Below, one piece after another: positions 36,308-47,503 of a stretch of 64,000 nucleotides of DNA. Made by a program: the position numbers and the translations under genes. Source of the DNA: Deinococcus seoulensis (GTDB lineage: Bacteria > Deinococcota > Deinococci > Deinococcales > Deinococcaceae); contig NZ_BMQM01000018.1 in assembly GCF_014648115.1 (NCBI RefSeq), forward strand, positions 1 through 64,000, in the 5' to 3' direction. Each line of letters starts with the position of its first letter. The first letter of the stretch is position 1. Below the pieces are notes generated by a model, which made no database searches, was not told the DNA's origin, and saw only the letters and a list, made by a program, of their open reading frames with translations.

Positions 36308-36462
36308 GCCTCTCAGCTTACGGGGTTGGGGGCTTACGGGGTGGGGCGGGTACCGGCCACTTCTTTATGGGTGCGGGGGTCTGTGGGTGCGGGGCGGCGG
36401 GTGGTACGCGCGGGGGAACATGAAGCGGGTGGGCAGGTGCCATTTCCGGCGCGCAGCGGGGG

Positions 36463-36468
36463 TATGCT
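36463..36468 (+). promoter_or_regulatory. -10 box of sucA
   Basis: TATGCT 8 bases before ATG 36477; leaderless spacing, no Shine-Dalgarno. Confidence 0.5.
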
Positions 36469-36476
36469 GAGGTGTT

Positions 36477-39323
<2,847 letters not shown>

Positions 39324-39350
39324 GCCGCCCCGCACTCCCTGACCGTTCGT

Positions 39351-39386
39351 GTGGGCGGGCCGCCTCTGTGGGGGTGGTCCGCCCGC
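39351..39386 (+). terminator. Hairpin between sucA and sucB
   Basis: GTGGGCGGGCCGCC pairs with GGTGGTCCGCCCGC (two wobbles). No T-tract. It may tune the sucA:sucB ratio, since sucB also has its own -10-like TATAAC at 39447. Confidence 0.4.
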
Positions 39387-39462
39387 GCCGTTGCAGCATT
39401 GGGAATCGGTGGGGGCGTCCCCGCCCCAGTCACAGTCCCGGAGGGGTATAACTGAGAGCGTT

Positions 39463-40692
39463 ATGGCGGACATCAAAGTTCCTGTTTTTTCCGAGTCTGT
39501 CAGCGAGGGTACGCTGCTGACATGGCACAAGAAGCCCGGCGACGCGGTCAAACGCGGCGAGGTCCTGGCTGAAATCGAGACTGACAAGGTCGTGCTGGAA
39601 GTCACGGCGTTGCAGGACGGCGTGCTGACCAGCATCGCCAAGCAGGAGGGCGACACGGTCCTCAGCGAGGAGACGCTGGGCGTCGTGGGTGACGCGGGCA
39701 GCGCCCCGGCCCCCGCCGCCGCCCCTGTGGAAGCCCCGGCTGCGGCGCCCGCCGAGACTCCGGCCGCCGCACCCGCCGAGGCTGCGGCAGGCGCGGATCG
39801 CCGTGAGGACCTGTCCCCGGCGGTGCGCAAGGTGGTCGTGGAGAACAACCTGAACCCCGCGCAGATTCCCGCGACCGGCCCGAAAGGCAACATCACCAAG
39901 GCCGACGCCCTTGGCGCCGTGGGCCAGCAGGCCCCGGCCAGCACCCCGGCCGCGCCCGCGTACGCACCGGCGGCCAGCGTGCCGGCCGGCGCGCGCCCCG
40001 AGCAGCGTGTGCCCATGACCCGCATCCGCCAGCGCATCAGCGAGCGCCTGAAGGACGTGCAGAACACCGCCGCGATCCTCACGACCTTCAACGAAGTGAA
40101 CATGCAGCCCGCCATGGACCTGCGCAAGAAGTACCAGGATCAGTTCGTGGCGAAGCACGGCGTGAAACTGGGCTTCATGAGCCTGTTCGTGCGCGCCGCG
40201 ACCGAGGCCCTGAAGGCCTTCCCGGTCGTGAACGCCAGCGTGGACGGTAAGGACATCATCTACCACGGCTTCTACGACATCGGCATCGCGGTCGCGTCTG
40301 ACCGTGGGCTGGTCGTGCCGGTCCTGCGTGACACCGAGCAGATGAGCCTCGCCGGGATCGAGAAGGCCATCGGCGGCTTCGCGCAGAAAGCCAAGGCCGG
40401 GAAACTGACCCTGGACGACATGAGCGGCGGCACGTTCAGCATCACGAACGGCGGCACCTTCGGCTCCATGATGAGCACGCCCATCATCAACGCCCCCCAG
40501 AGCGCCATCCTGGGCATGCACAACATCATCGAACGGCCCATCGCGCAGAACGGGCAGGTCGTGATCGCCCCCATGATGTACATCGCCCTGTCGTACGATC
40601 ACCGCATCATCGACGGGAAGGAAGCCGTGCAGTTCCTCGTGACCATCAAGAACCTGCTGGAAGACCCGGCGCGGATGCTGCTGGAACTGTAA
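39463..40692 (+). CDS. sucB: Dihydrolipoamide succinyltransferase (E2 of 2-oxoglutarate dehydrogenase)
   Basis: 409 residues from ATG 39463. A lipoyl domain with the lipoylated Lys in [11 protein letters not shown], an Ala/Pro linker, the E3/E1-binding segment ([34 protein letters not shown]), a second linker, and the acyltransferase core ending [16 protein letters not shown] with the HxxxDG catalytic motif. Partners are SucA and lipoamide dehydrogenase. A repeat-derived terminator follows. Confidence 0.96.
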   Translation: MADIKVPVFSESVSEGTLLTWHKKPGDAVKRGEVLAEIETDKVVLEVTALQDGVLTSIAKQEGDTVLSEETLGVVGDAGSAPAPAAAPVEAPAAAPAETPAAAPAEAAAGADRREDLSPAVRKVVVENNLNPAQIPATGPKGNITKADALGAVGQQAPASTPAAPAYAPAASVPAGARPEQRVPMTRIRQRISERLKDVQNTAAILTTFNEVNMQPAMDLRKKYQDQFVAKHGVKLGFMSLFVRAATEALKAFPVVNASVDGKDIIYHGFYDIGIAVASDRGLVVPVLRDTEQMSLAGIEKAIGGFAQKAKAGKLTLDDMSGGTFSITNGGTFGSMMSTPIINAPQSAILGMHNIIERPIAQNGQVVIAPMMYIALSYDHRIIDGKEAVQFLVTIKNLLEDPARMLLEL

Positions 40693-40775
40693 GTCGGGTT
40701 GATGGTTGAAAGTTAATGGTTGAAAGTTGATGGTCGGTAGAGGGGAAGTCCCTTCCATCGACCATCAACTTTTTG
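40691..40775 (+). terminator. Family D repeat acting as terminator after sucB
   Basis: GTTGATGGTTGAAAG units lead into a perfect 14-bp stem AAAGTTGATGGTCG (40723) / CGACCATCAACTTT (40759) followed by TT. A repeat with terminator form directly after the suc genes. Confidence 0.75.
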
Positions 40776-40821
40776 CGGCTCACGGCTCCGGTCCGTCAGG
40801 CTTCTGCCAGAGTGCGTTTTC

Positions 40822-40827
40822 TACCCT
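40822..40827 (+). promoter_or_regulatory. -10 box of the 22-residue repeat gene
   Basis: TACCCT ends 7 bases before ATG 40835; leaderless spacing. Confidence 0.45.
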
Positions 40828-40834
40828 GTGGCCC

Positions 40835-41317
40835 ATGAGGTTAGAGGGTCGGTTTGGTGGTCTGACGGACGGGCTGGCGCTGGGGGCGCAGTGGGACGGC
40901 TCGCGCCTGAGTGCGCGGGTGGGGGGCTTCACGGACGGGACGGACGTGCAGGTGTGGCTGGACACGGGCGGACTGTCGGGCCGCGTGGGCGGCTTCACGA
41001 GCGGCTGGGACGTGCAGGCGACCATCGAGGCGGGCGTGATGCGCGTCCGGCTGGGCAGCTTCGCGGACGGCACGGACGTGACGTTGCATTTCACGCCGGA
41101 CAGCGTGACCGGCCGTTACGGGACCTTCACGGCGGGGCAGGACGTGACCCTGCGGCACTACGCGGGCGAGGTGCGCGGCCGGTTCGGGTCGTTCACGCGG
41201 GGCGTGGACATCCGCATGGACCTGGGCGACGTGCCGTTCCCGCTGGGCGTGCTGCTGGGCGTGTGCGCCCTGCACCTGTGGCTGGCGCAGGGGCGGCCCC
41301 TGACACCCGCACGCTGA
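40835..41317 (+). CDS. Protein of six exact 22-residue repeats with a C-terminal membrane helix
   Basis: 160 residues. Residues 3-134 are six gapless 22-residue units with consensus LxGRVGxFTxGxDV followed by a variable strand: GRFGGLTDG, ARVGGFTDGTDV, GRVGGFTSGWDV, VRLGSFADGTDV, GRYGTFTAGQDV, GRFGSFTRGVDI. This predicts a beta-repeat sheet or solenoid. The end, PFPLGVLLGVCALHLWLAQG, looks like a membrane anchor. No signal peptide at the start. I recognise no family; the role may be structural. Confidence 0.75.
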   Translation: MRLEGRFGGLTDGLALGAQWDGSRLSARVGGFTDGTDVQVWLDTGGLSGRVGGFTSGWDVQATIEAGVMRVRLGSFADGTDVTLHFTPDSVTGRYGTFTAGQDVTLRHYAGEVRGRFGSFTRGVDIRMDLGDVPFPLGVLLGVCALHLWLAQGRPLTPAR

Positions 41318-41391
41318 CACCCGCACGCTGACACCCGCCCGCTGATTCCAGGGGGGCGGCCTCTTCCCCGCTCTGCGCGGACGCTGCGCCG

Positions 41392-42879
41392 CTACCCGCT
41401 GTGCTTCAGGACCTGGTATGCGCTGCGGAACCCGGCGCGCCGGGCGGGCGGGATGCGCTGCGCCTGGGGCGTGATGACGGCCGTGACGGTGGGTGCGGGC
41501 GCGGTCCAGGGAACGCCCAGTCCGGTCCAGGCGAGGCGGGCCGCGCCGCGCAGTGAGGCGTCGGGCACGTTCGTGACGTGCAGCGGGCGGTTCAGGGCGT
41601 CCGCGAGCAGTTGCTGCCACCAGGGGTCCACGGTGCCGCCCCCGGCCAGCCGCAGGGGCTGCGCGTGGGGCAGGCGCAGCAGTTCGGCGGCCTGCGCGAT
41701 GGACAGCGCCACGCCCTCGAACGCGGCGTAGGCGAGGTGGCCGGGGTCGTGGTCGGCGCTCAGGCCCAGCCAGCCGGCGCGGGCGTGGGGGTCCAGGTGG
41801 GGGGTGCGGTCGCCGGTCAGGTACGGCAGGAACAGCGGCGCGGGCTGCCCGTCGGTCTGCTGCGCGCCGAGGTACATGTCCGGCCAGGAGAGGCGCAGGG
41901 TGCGGCGGACCCATTCCAGCACGTTCCCGGCGTTCTGCACGGCGGCCAGCAGGTACCAGCCCTGCGTGGCGTCCCGGAAGGCGTGCAGCGCGCCGTGTGG
42001 TTCGGGCAGGTCGGCGCGGCTCAGCGCGAGTTGCGCGCCGGTCCCGACGGTCAGTTGCGCCTCGCCGGGCGCGAGGTCGGCGGCGTGCAGGGCGGCGGCG
42101 GTGTCGGCCGCGCCGGTCAGGACGGGCAGGCCCGGCGGGAGGCCCAGCGCGCGGGCAGGTGTAGTGCGCAGGAATCCGGCGACGCTGCCGGACGGCCGGA
42201 TGGGGGGCAGCAGCGCGGCCGGGAGGCCCAGGCGGCCCAGCAGGTCGGCGTGCCAGTCCTGCCGGTGCGGGTCGAACAGCAGCGTACCCGAGGCGTCCGA
42301 GGGGTCGGTGGCGGCCTCGCCGGTCAGGTGCAGGCGCAGCCAGTCCTTGGGTTGCAGCGCCCAGCGGGCGGCGGCCAGGGTGGTGGGTTCGTGCGCGGCC
42401 AGCCACAACAGGGTGGGACCGGCGAAGCCCGTGACGGGCGGGTTACGCAGGTCGCGGCGCAGGTCTTCCGGCAGCGCCCGGTAGGCCGTGAGGTGCGGGG
42501 CGCTGCGCGTGTCGGACCACAGCACGGCGGGGCGCAGGGCCTCGCCGGTGGGAGCGGTCAGGGTCACGCCGTGCATCTGCCCGGACAGGCTCACGGCCCG
42601 CACGCGCGCCGGGTCGGTGCCGCGCAGCACGTCCTGCGCGGCGCGCTGCGCGGCCGTCCACCAGTCGTCCGGGTGGCTCTCGGACCAGCCGGGGTGGGGG
42701 CTGTGCGCGGGGTAGGGGTGCGCGGCGCGGCGCAGGGTGTCGCCGCCCGCCGTGATCAGCGCCGCTTTCAGGCTGCCGGTGCCGAGGTCCAGGGCCAGCA
42801 CCACGTCCGGCTGGTCGGCCGGACGTGCGGGGTGGGCGGGTGGGGGCTCAGTGGGCCAGGACATCGGCACTGAGGTCAT
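41392..42879 (-). CDS. xylB: Xylulokinase (FGGY carbohydrate kinase)
   Basis: 495 residues; ATG 42879, with ATG 42864 possible. ALDLGTGSLKAALI is the phosphate-1 loop, SLSGQMHGVTL and LRPAVLWSDTR the sugar site, LTGAADTAAALHAADLAPGEAQLTVGTGAQL and RLAGGGTVDPWWQQLLADALNRPLHV the FGGY signatures. It phosphorylates D-xylulose or a similar ketose. It overlaps the ABC ATPase gene end, so it is the last gene of the sugar operon, pointing to pentose use. Confidence 0.88.
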   Translation of the reverse strand: MTSVPMSWPTEPPPAHPARPADQPDVVLALDLGTGSLKAALITAGGDTLRRAAHPYPAHSPHPGWSESHPDDWWTAAQRAAQDVLRGTDPARVRAVSLSGQMHGVTLTAPTGEALRPAVLWSDTRSAPHLTAYRALPEDLRRDLRNPPVTGFAGPTLLWLAAHEPTTLAAARWALQPKDWLRLHLTGEAATDPSDASGTLLFDPHRQDWHADLLGRLGLPAALLPPIRPSGSVAGFLRTTPARALGLPPGLPVLTGAADTAAALHAADLAPGEAQLTVGTGAQLALSRADLPEPHGALHAFRDATQGWYLLAAVQNAGNVLEWVRRTLRLSWPDMYLGAQQTDGQPAPLFLPYLTGDRTPHLDPHARAGWLGLSADHDPGHLAYAAFEGVALSIAQAAELLRLPHAQPLRLAGGGTVDPWWQQLLADALNRPLHVTNVPDASLRGAARLAWTGLGVPWTAPAPTVTAVITPQAQRIPPARRAGFRSAYQVLKHSG

Positions 42880-43690
42880 CGGCGGCCAGGGCGCCGGTCA
42901 TGACCGAGACGGTGTCGGCCATGCTGATCTTCTTCGGGTTCAGCAGGGCGGCGCGTTTGCCCATGCGGTGCACGTGGATGCGGTCGGCGATCTCGAACAC
43001 GTGCGGCATGTTGTGACTGATCAGGATGACGGGCAGGCCCTTGTCCCGCACCTGCCGGATCAGGTCGAGGACCATGTTGCCCTCGCGCACGCCGAGCGCG
43101 GCGGTGGGTTCGTCCATGATGACCACGTGCCGGGCGAAGGCGGCGGCGCGGGCCACGGCAACGCCCTGCCGCTGCCCGCCGCTGAGCGTCTCGACCGGCT
43201 GGTTCATGCTCTTGATGGCGAACTGCAGGCCCTGCATGTGCTGCGTGGCCTCGGTCAGCATGCGCTTACGGTCGATGACTTTCAGCAGGCGGCCCAGCGG
43301 CCCGCCGACGTACAGTTCGCGGCCCAGGAACAGGTTCTCGGCGATGGTCATGGCGGGCGCCACCGCGAGGTCCTGGTACACGGTCTCGATGCCTTCGCGG
43401 CGGGCGTCGCTGGGCGTGCGGAAGTGCACGGGTTTGCCGTCCAGCAGGATCTCGCCCTCGTCGGGAATGACCGCGCCGGACAGCGCCTTGATCAGGCTGC
43501 TCTTGCCCGCGCCGTTGTCGCCGATGACGGCCATGATCTCGCCGGGCCGCAGTTCGAAGTCCGCGCCGTTGATGGCGGTCACGTGCCCGTAGCGTTTGAT
43601 CAGGCCGCGCGCCTGCATGACCAGCGGTCCCGCAGGGCTGTGCGGGGTGGGTGTGGGGACGGGCGCGACAGGCAGGGTGGGGGCGGTCAT
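42848..43690 (-). CDS. Sugar ABC transporter ATP-binding protein (FrcA-like)
   Basis: 280 residues from ATG 43690, with GGAGG upstream. Walker A GDNGAGKSS, signature LSGGQRQGVAVARAAAF, Walker B VVIMDEPTAALG, switch His in ILISHNM. A single nucleotide-binding domain, as in FrcA-type fructose/ribose systems rather than the double RbsA. Overlaps the permease stop (ATGA). Confidence 0.92.
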   Translation of the reverse strand: MTAPTLPVAPVPTPTPHSPAGPLVMQARGLIKRYGHVTAINGADFELRPGEIMAVIGDNGAGKSSLIKALSGAVIPDEGEILLDGKPVHFRTPSDARREGIETVYQDLAVAPAMTIAENLFLGRELYVGGPLGRLLKVIDRKRMLTEATQHMQGLQFAIKSMNQPVETLSGGQRQGVAVARAAAFARHVVIMDEPTAALGVREGNMVLDLIRQVRDKGLPVILISHNMPHVFEIADRIHVHRMGKRAALLNPKKISMADTVSVMTGALAADDLSADVLAH

Positions 43691-44679
43691 GCTTTCCTCC
43701 GGGAGAACTGGTCGGTGGCGACCGCCAGGATGATCAGGATGCCGGTGATCAGGTTCTGGTACACGCTGTCCAGGCCCATGAAGGTCAAGCCCGAGCGGAA
43801 CACGCCGACGATCAGCACGCCGATCAATGTGCCCATCACGTTGCCGCGCCCGCCGAACAGGCTGGTGCCACCGATCACGACGGCCGTGATGCTCTCCAGG
43901 TTCTCGGTGGTGCCGGCCTCCGGGGACGCGCCGCCGATGCGTTCGAGCAGCAGCAGGGCCGCCACGCCGTACAGCACCCCGGCGAAGGTGTACACGCTGA
44001 GCAGCAGGCGGTTCTGGGGAATGCCGCTCAGGCGCACCGCTTCGGGGTTGTTGCCCAGCGCGTAGATGTGCCGGCCCGGCGCGGTGAAGTTCAGGTACAG
44101 CCACGTGGCGAAGAACAGCGCGACCATCAGCAGGCTGCCGTACGTGAACGGCGTGCCGAACACCGTGAACCGCTGCGCGAGGAAGGTCAGGCCGTCGGCG
44201 GGCATGGGGACGCTGGTGGCCTTCGAGTAGATCTTCACGGCCGCGAACACGATGGAGTACATACCGAGCGTCACGATGAACGGCGGCAACTTCCATTTCG
44301 TGATCAGCAGGCCGTTCAGCCAGCCGACGAACGCGCCGACCGCGAAGCCCGCCAGGATCGCCAGCGGAATGGGCACACCCTGCTCGACGGCCAGTTTGCC
44401 GATCACCATGCTGGCAAGTGCCATGATCATGCCGCAGCTCAGGTCGATCCCGGCGGTCAGGATGATCAGGGTCTGCGCGATGGCGATCACGCCGATGAAC
44501 GACGCCTGTTGCAGGATCAGGGAGAAGGTACCCAGCGTGAGGAAGCGGTCGGACTGCGTGGCGAAGAAGATGCACGCGACCAGCAGGGCGATCAGTGGCC
44601 CCAGGGTGCTGAGGTTCGGGAGCTTCAGCCCGGTGCGGGCGGCGGGCGCGGCGGTGGGTGGCGCAGTGGGTGGCGTCAT
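43687..44679 (-). CDS. Sugar ABC transporter permease (FrcC/RbsC-like)
   Basis: 330 residues, about nine or ten membrane helices. QTLIILTAGIDLSCGMIMALASMV, GWLNGLLITKWKLPPFIVTLGM, YALGNNPEAVRLSGIPQNRLLLSVYTFAG and ITAVVIGGTSLFGGRGNVMGTLIG are the RbsC-family motifs. It forms the channel for the binding protein encoded upstream. Confidence 0.92.
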   Translation of the reverse strand: MTPPTAPPTAAPAARTGLKLPNLSTLGPLIALLVACIFFATQSDRFLTLGTFSLILQQASFIGVIAIAQTLIILTAGIDLSCGMIMALASMVIGKLAVEQGVPIPLAILAGFAVGAFVGWLNGLLITKWKLPPFIVTLGMYSIVFAAVKIYSKATSVPMPADGLTFLAQRFTVFGTPFTYGSLLMVALFFATWLYLNFTAPGRHIYALGNNPEAVRLSGIPQNRLLLSVYTFAGVLYGVAALLLLERIGGASPEAGTTENLESITAVVIGGTSLFGGRGNVMGTLIGVLIVGVFRSGLTFMGLDSVYQNLITGILIILAVATDQFSRRKA

Positions 44680-44712
44680 ACGCAGGGTTCTCCAGGTGTG
44701 GGGGAAGGAAAA

Positions 44713-44756
44713 GGAGTCACGGCCGGGCGGCCTTGACCGCTGACGTGACTCCGGGG
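44713..44756 (-). terminator. Attenuating hairpin between binding protein and permease genes
   Basis: GGAGTCAC/GTGACTCC perfect arms around a GC-rich loop; on the minus strand the stem is followed by TTTTCCTTCC. Partial termination here would favour the binding protein over the permease, as usual in such operons. Confidence 0.6.
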
Positions 44757-44842
44757 GGAACAGCTGGGCCAGTGAAGGTGAACCCGCTCTGGGGGTGGGT
44801 CAGGAACTTCAGGTGGTGCCTGGGTTCCCGACCCGTCCGGGC

Positions 44843-45856
44843 TTACTGACCCCAGCAGTTGGCGAGGCCGAACTTGCCGTTCTGGCTCTTGACGCCGCTC
44901 ATGGCCTTGTTGGTGATCAGGGCGACGCCGGTGTCGGTGTAGCCGCTGACTTTCTTGCCGGTCTTGGCGTAGTTCACGCCGGCCGCGACGCCCATGCTGG
45001 CCATCTTCAGGGGGTACTGCTGGCTGGTCGCGCCGATCACGCCGGCCTCGACGTTGCGCACCCCTGCGCAGCCGCCGTCCACCGAGACGATCAGGACGCT
45101 CTTTTCCTTCCCGGCGGCTTTCAGGGCCTGGTAGGCTCCGGCGGCGGCGGGTTCGTTGATGGTGTACACCACGTTGATGTCCGGGTTCTTCTGCAGGCAG
45201 TTTTCCATGGCGGTCTGGCCCTTGGTCTGGTCGCCGAAGGAGTCCTGCGCGCAGGCCACGCCGGTGTTCACGAGGTCCTTGGTGCTGGCCGTGATGCCCT
45301 TGATGCCGAAGCCCGCCAGGAACCCGTTGTGTCGCGCGATGCCGACCGGGTGGCCGGGGAACAGGTCCAGGGTGGCGATCACGGCTTTCTTGTTGCCCAT
45401 GGCTTTCTTGGCCCACTGGCCGATCAGCACGCCCGCCTGGTAGTTGTTGGTGGCGAACAGGGCGTCCACGGCGCTGGCGGGTTCGGTGGGGCTGTCCAGC
45501 GCGATGACCATGACGCCCTGCGCGCGGGCCTTGGCGATGGCGGGCACGATGGCCTTGGAGTCGCTGGGCGTGATCAGGATGGTCTTGGCACCGGCGGCGA
45601 CCATGTTCTCGATCGCGGCGACCTGTCCGGCGTTGTCACCGTCGGCCTTCCCGGCGGCGGTCAGGAGTTTGGCGCCCAGGCGGGTGGCTTCCTTCTGCGC
45701 GCCTTCTTTCATCTTCACGAAGAAGGGGTTGGTTTCGGTCTTGGTGATCAGGCCGATCACGGGTTGGGCGCTGCTCTGGGCCTGCACGGTGCTGACGGTG
45801 AACACGGCGGCGCTGGCGAGGACGGCGGTGGCGGCGATCAGTTTGGCGTGGCGCAT
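44843..45856 (-). CDS. Periplasmic sugar-binding protein (FrcB-like)
   Basis: 337 residues; AGGAG upstream of ATG 45856. Signal peptide LIAATAVLASAAVFTVSTVQAQ, then a type 1 periplasmic fold: VIGLITKTETNPFFVKMKEGAQKEA, ILITPSDSKAIVPAIAKARAQGVMVIALDSPT, ATLDLFPGHPVGIARHNGFLAGF. Two Cys pairs may form disulphides. It feeds the permease and ATPase encoded downstream. Confidence 0.92.
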   Translation of the reverse strand: MRHAKLIAATAVLASAAVFTVSTVQAQSSAQPVIGLITKTETNPFFVKMKEGAQKEATRLGAKLLTAAGKADGDNAGQVAAIENMVAAGAKTILITPSDSKAIVPAIAKARAQGVMVIALDSPTEPASAVDALFATNNYQAGVLIGQWAKKAMGNKKAVIATLDLFPGHPVGIARHNGFLAGFGIKGITASTKDLVNTGVACAQDSFGDQTKGQTAMENCLQKNPDINVVYTINEPAAAGAYQALKAAGKEKSVLIVSVDGGCAGVRNVEAGVIGATSQQYPLKMASMGVAAGVNYAKTGKKVSGYTDTGVALITNKAMSGVKSQNGKFGLANCWGQ

Positions 45857-45901
45857 GGTGGGTCTCCTGGGGGGAATGAGAGGGCGGGTACGGGCAGCTG
45901 G

Positions 45902-46999
45902 TCAGGCGCGGGGTGGACCGGCAGAGGGAGTAACGGGCGGGTGACTGGAGGTGGCGGGGCGGGCTGGATCACGGCTGGACGCACTGGTTCTGGGCTGGCC
46001 CGGAGGTCCGGTGGAATGACGGATGATCAGGGTGGTGGGCAGTTGCACGCGGGCCGGGGTGCGGGCGCCGGTGTGGTGCAGCAGGCGCAGCAGTTGCTCG
46101 CAGGCCTGCACGCCCAGGTCGTAGGCGGGTTGCGCCACGACGGTCAGGGGTGGGGTCATGGTCTGTGCCCAGCGGGAATCGTCGAAGCCCACGATGCTCA
46201 GGTCGGCAGGGATGTGCAGGTTCAGGGCGCGGGCGGCCAGGACGGCGCCGACGGTCATCTCGTTGTTGCCCACGAACAGAGCGGTGGGGCGGCGGTCTGG
46301 GGGGAGGCTCAGCAGGCGCATGGCGGCGCGGTACCCGTCGTCCTCGCGGTGGTTGCCGGGCAGGACCAGCGCCGGGTCGTAGGTCAGTCCGGCGGTTTCC
46401 AGCGCGGCGCGGTAGGCGTCGTGGCGCTGCGTGGCGGTGCTGATGTCCTGCTGGCCGACGATCATGCCGATGCGGGTGTGGCCCAGGTCGATCAGGTGCC
46501 GGGTGGCGGCCGTGCCGCCGCCTGCGTTGTCGGTGGTGACGGTGGTGGCGTCCGGGTTGCCGGTCACGCGGTCGAGTTCGACGACCGGCAGGTCCGGCAT
46601 GGCTTTCAGGTGTTCGCGCGCTCCGCTGGTGGGCACCAGGATCAGGCCCTGGGGCAGGTGGCCGCGCAGGGTTTCCAGCGCGCGGCGTTCCTTGGCGGGT
46701 TCCTCGTCGCTGTTGAACAGGAAGGCCACGTAGCCGTGCCGGTCGGCGGCGTCCTGAATGCCCTTGGCGAGCGTGGCGTGGAAGGGGTTGAGGATGTCCG
46801 TGACGACCACGCCGATGGTGCGGGTCTCGCCCTGGCGCAGGCTGCGGGCCAGCACGTTCGGCTGGTACCCGAGTTGCTGCGCGGCGTTCAGGACGCGCTG
46901 GCGGGTGGACTGGGCGACCATGTCAGGTCGGGAGAGGGCGCGGGAGGCGGTGGCCGTGGAGACCTGGGCGAGCTGGGCGACATCCTGAATACTCGGCAT
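45902..46999 (-). CDS. LacI family regulator of the sugar operon
   Basis: 365 residues. Helix-turn-helix SIQDVAQLAQVSTATASRALSRPDMVAQSTRQRVLNAAQQLGYQPN with the hinge helix (NVLARSLRQG), then a sugar-sensing domain (GVVVTDILNPFHATLAKGIQDAA, IVGFDDSRWAQTMTPPLTVVAQP). A long Pro/Ser tail trails the fold. It is the first gene, 45 bases before the binding protein, and two matching operators lie at and before its start, so it likely represses itself and the whole operon. Confidence 0.92.
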   Translation of the reverse strand: MPSIQDVAQLAQVSTATASRALSRPDMVAQSTRQRVLNAAQQLGYQPNVLARSLRQGETRTIGVVVTDILNPFHATLAKGIQDAADRHGYVAFLFNSDEEPAKERRALETLRGHLPQGLILVPTSGAREHLKAMPDLPVVELDRVTGNPDATTVTTDNAGGGTAATRHLIDLGHTRIGMIVGQQDISTATQRHDAYRAALETAGLTYDPALVLPGNHREDDGYRAAMRLLSLPPDRRPTALFVGNNEMTVGAVLAARALNLHIPADLSIVGFDDSRWAQTMTPPLTVVAQPAYDLGVQACEQLLRLLHHTGARTPARVQLPTTLIIRHSTGPPGQPRTSASSRDPARPATSSHPPVTPSAGPPRA

Positions 47000-47013
47000 T
47001 GAAAACGATTACA
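46999..47013 (-). promoter_or_regulatory. LacI-type operator O2
   Basis: TTGAAAACGATTACA (complement TGTAATCGTTTTCAA) at the regulator start codon; resembles the LacI/GalR-family consensus TGTAATCGTTTGCA. Confidence 0.7.
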
Positions 47014-47064
47014 CCCCCTTGGCGGAAATGTGATTTCGGGTGGTTTCCCAGACGAGGAAACCGG

Positions 47065-47080
47065 TTGCAAACGATTACAT
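47065..47080 (-). promoter_or_regulatory. LacI-type operator O1
   Basis: TTGCAAACGATTACAT, in the same orientation as O2 and 66 bp away (about six helical turns), suiting cooperative binding. Confidence 0.7.
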
Positions 47081-47170
47081 TGAGGTGCCGTCAGTGTGCA
47101 CTCATCCGCCGCTCCTGTCAATCCCCATGACCCGGCGTCAAATTAGACCCGGTTCAACCGTGCCCCTGCC

Positions 47171-47314
47171 CCATACGGCCTGCCGTCTGTCTCGCTGACA
47201 GTCCGGCACTTCACCGGCCCTGCCAGCCCCACGTCCGGAGGGGCGCTTCGGCCCCCACCCGCATCCGCTCGGACCCAGCGGTCTTCGCAGCCCATTCAAT
47301 CGGAGTCCGTATCA
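47171..47314 (+). repeat. Repeat family A, copy 4 (diverged)
   Basis: CCATACGG at the left, CGGAGTCCGTATCA at the right, 144 bp. The inner hairpin is weakened (CAGTCCGG / CCGGCCCTG). It lies in a 500-bp gene-free stretch between the LacI gene and the HRDC gene; no gene end touches it. Confidence 0.85.
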
Positions 47315-47503
47315 ACCGTGCCCCCCGCCTCTGCGGGCTTCCAGCTGAACCAGACCGCCGTCCCATCCGCCACCAGCAATCGATCACGGGAAGCGTCCGG
47401 TGTTGGCCTGCCCGCCCGCAGAACAGGCAGTGAAGGCGACGGTAGGGGGCGGCGGGCAGGGACTTCCGTCTCCCCTGCCCGCCGCCCCCTGCCGTACTGG
47501 CGA

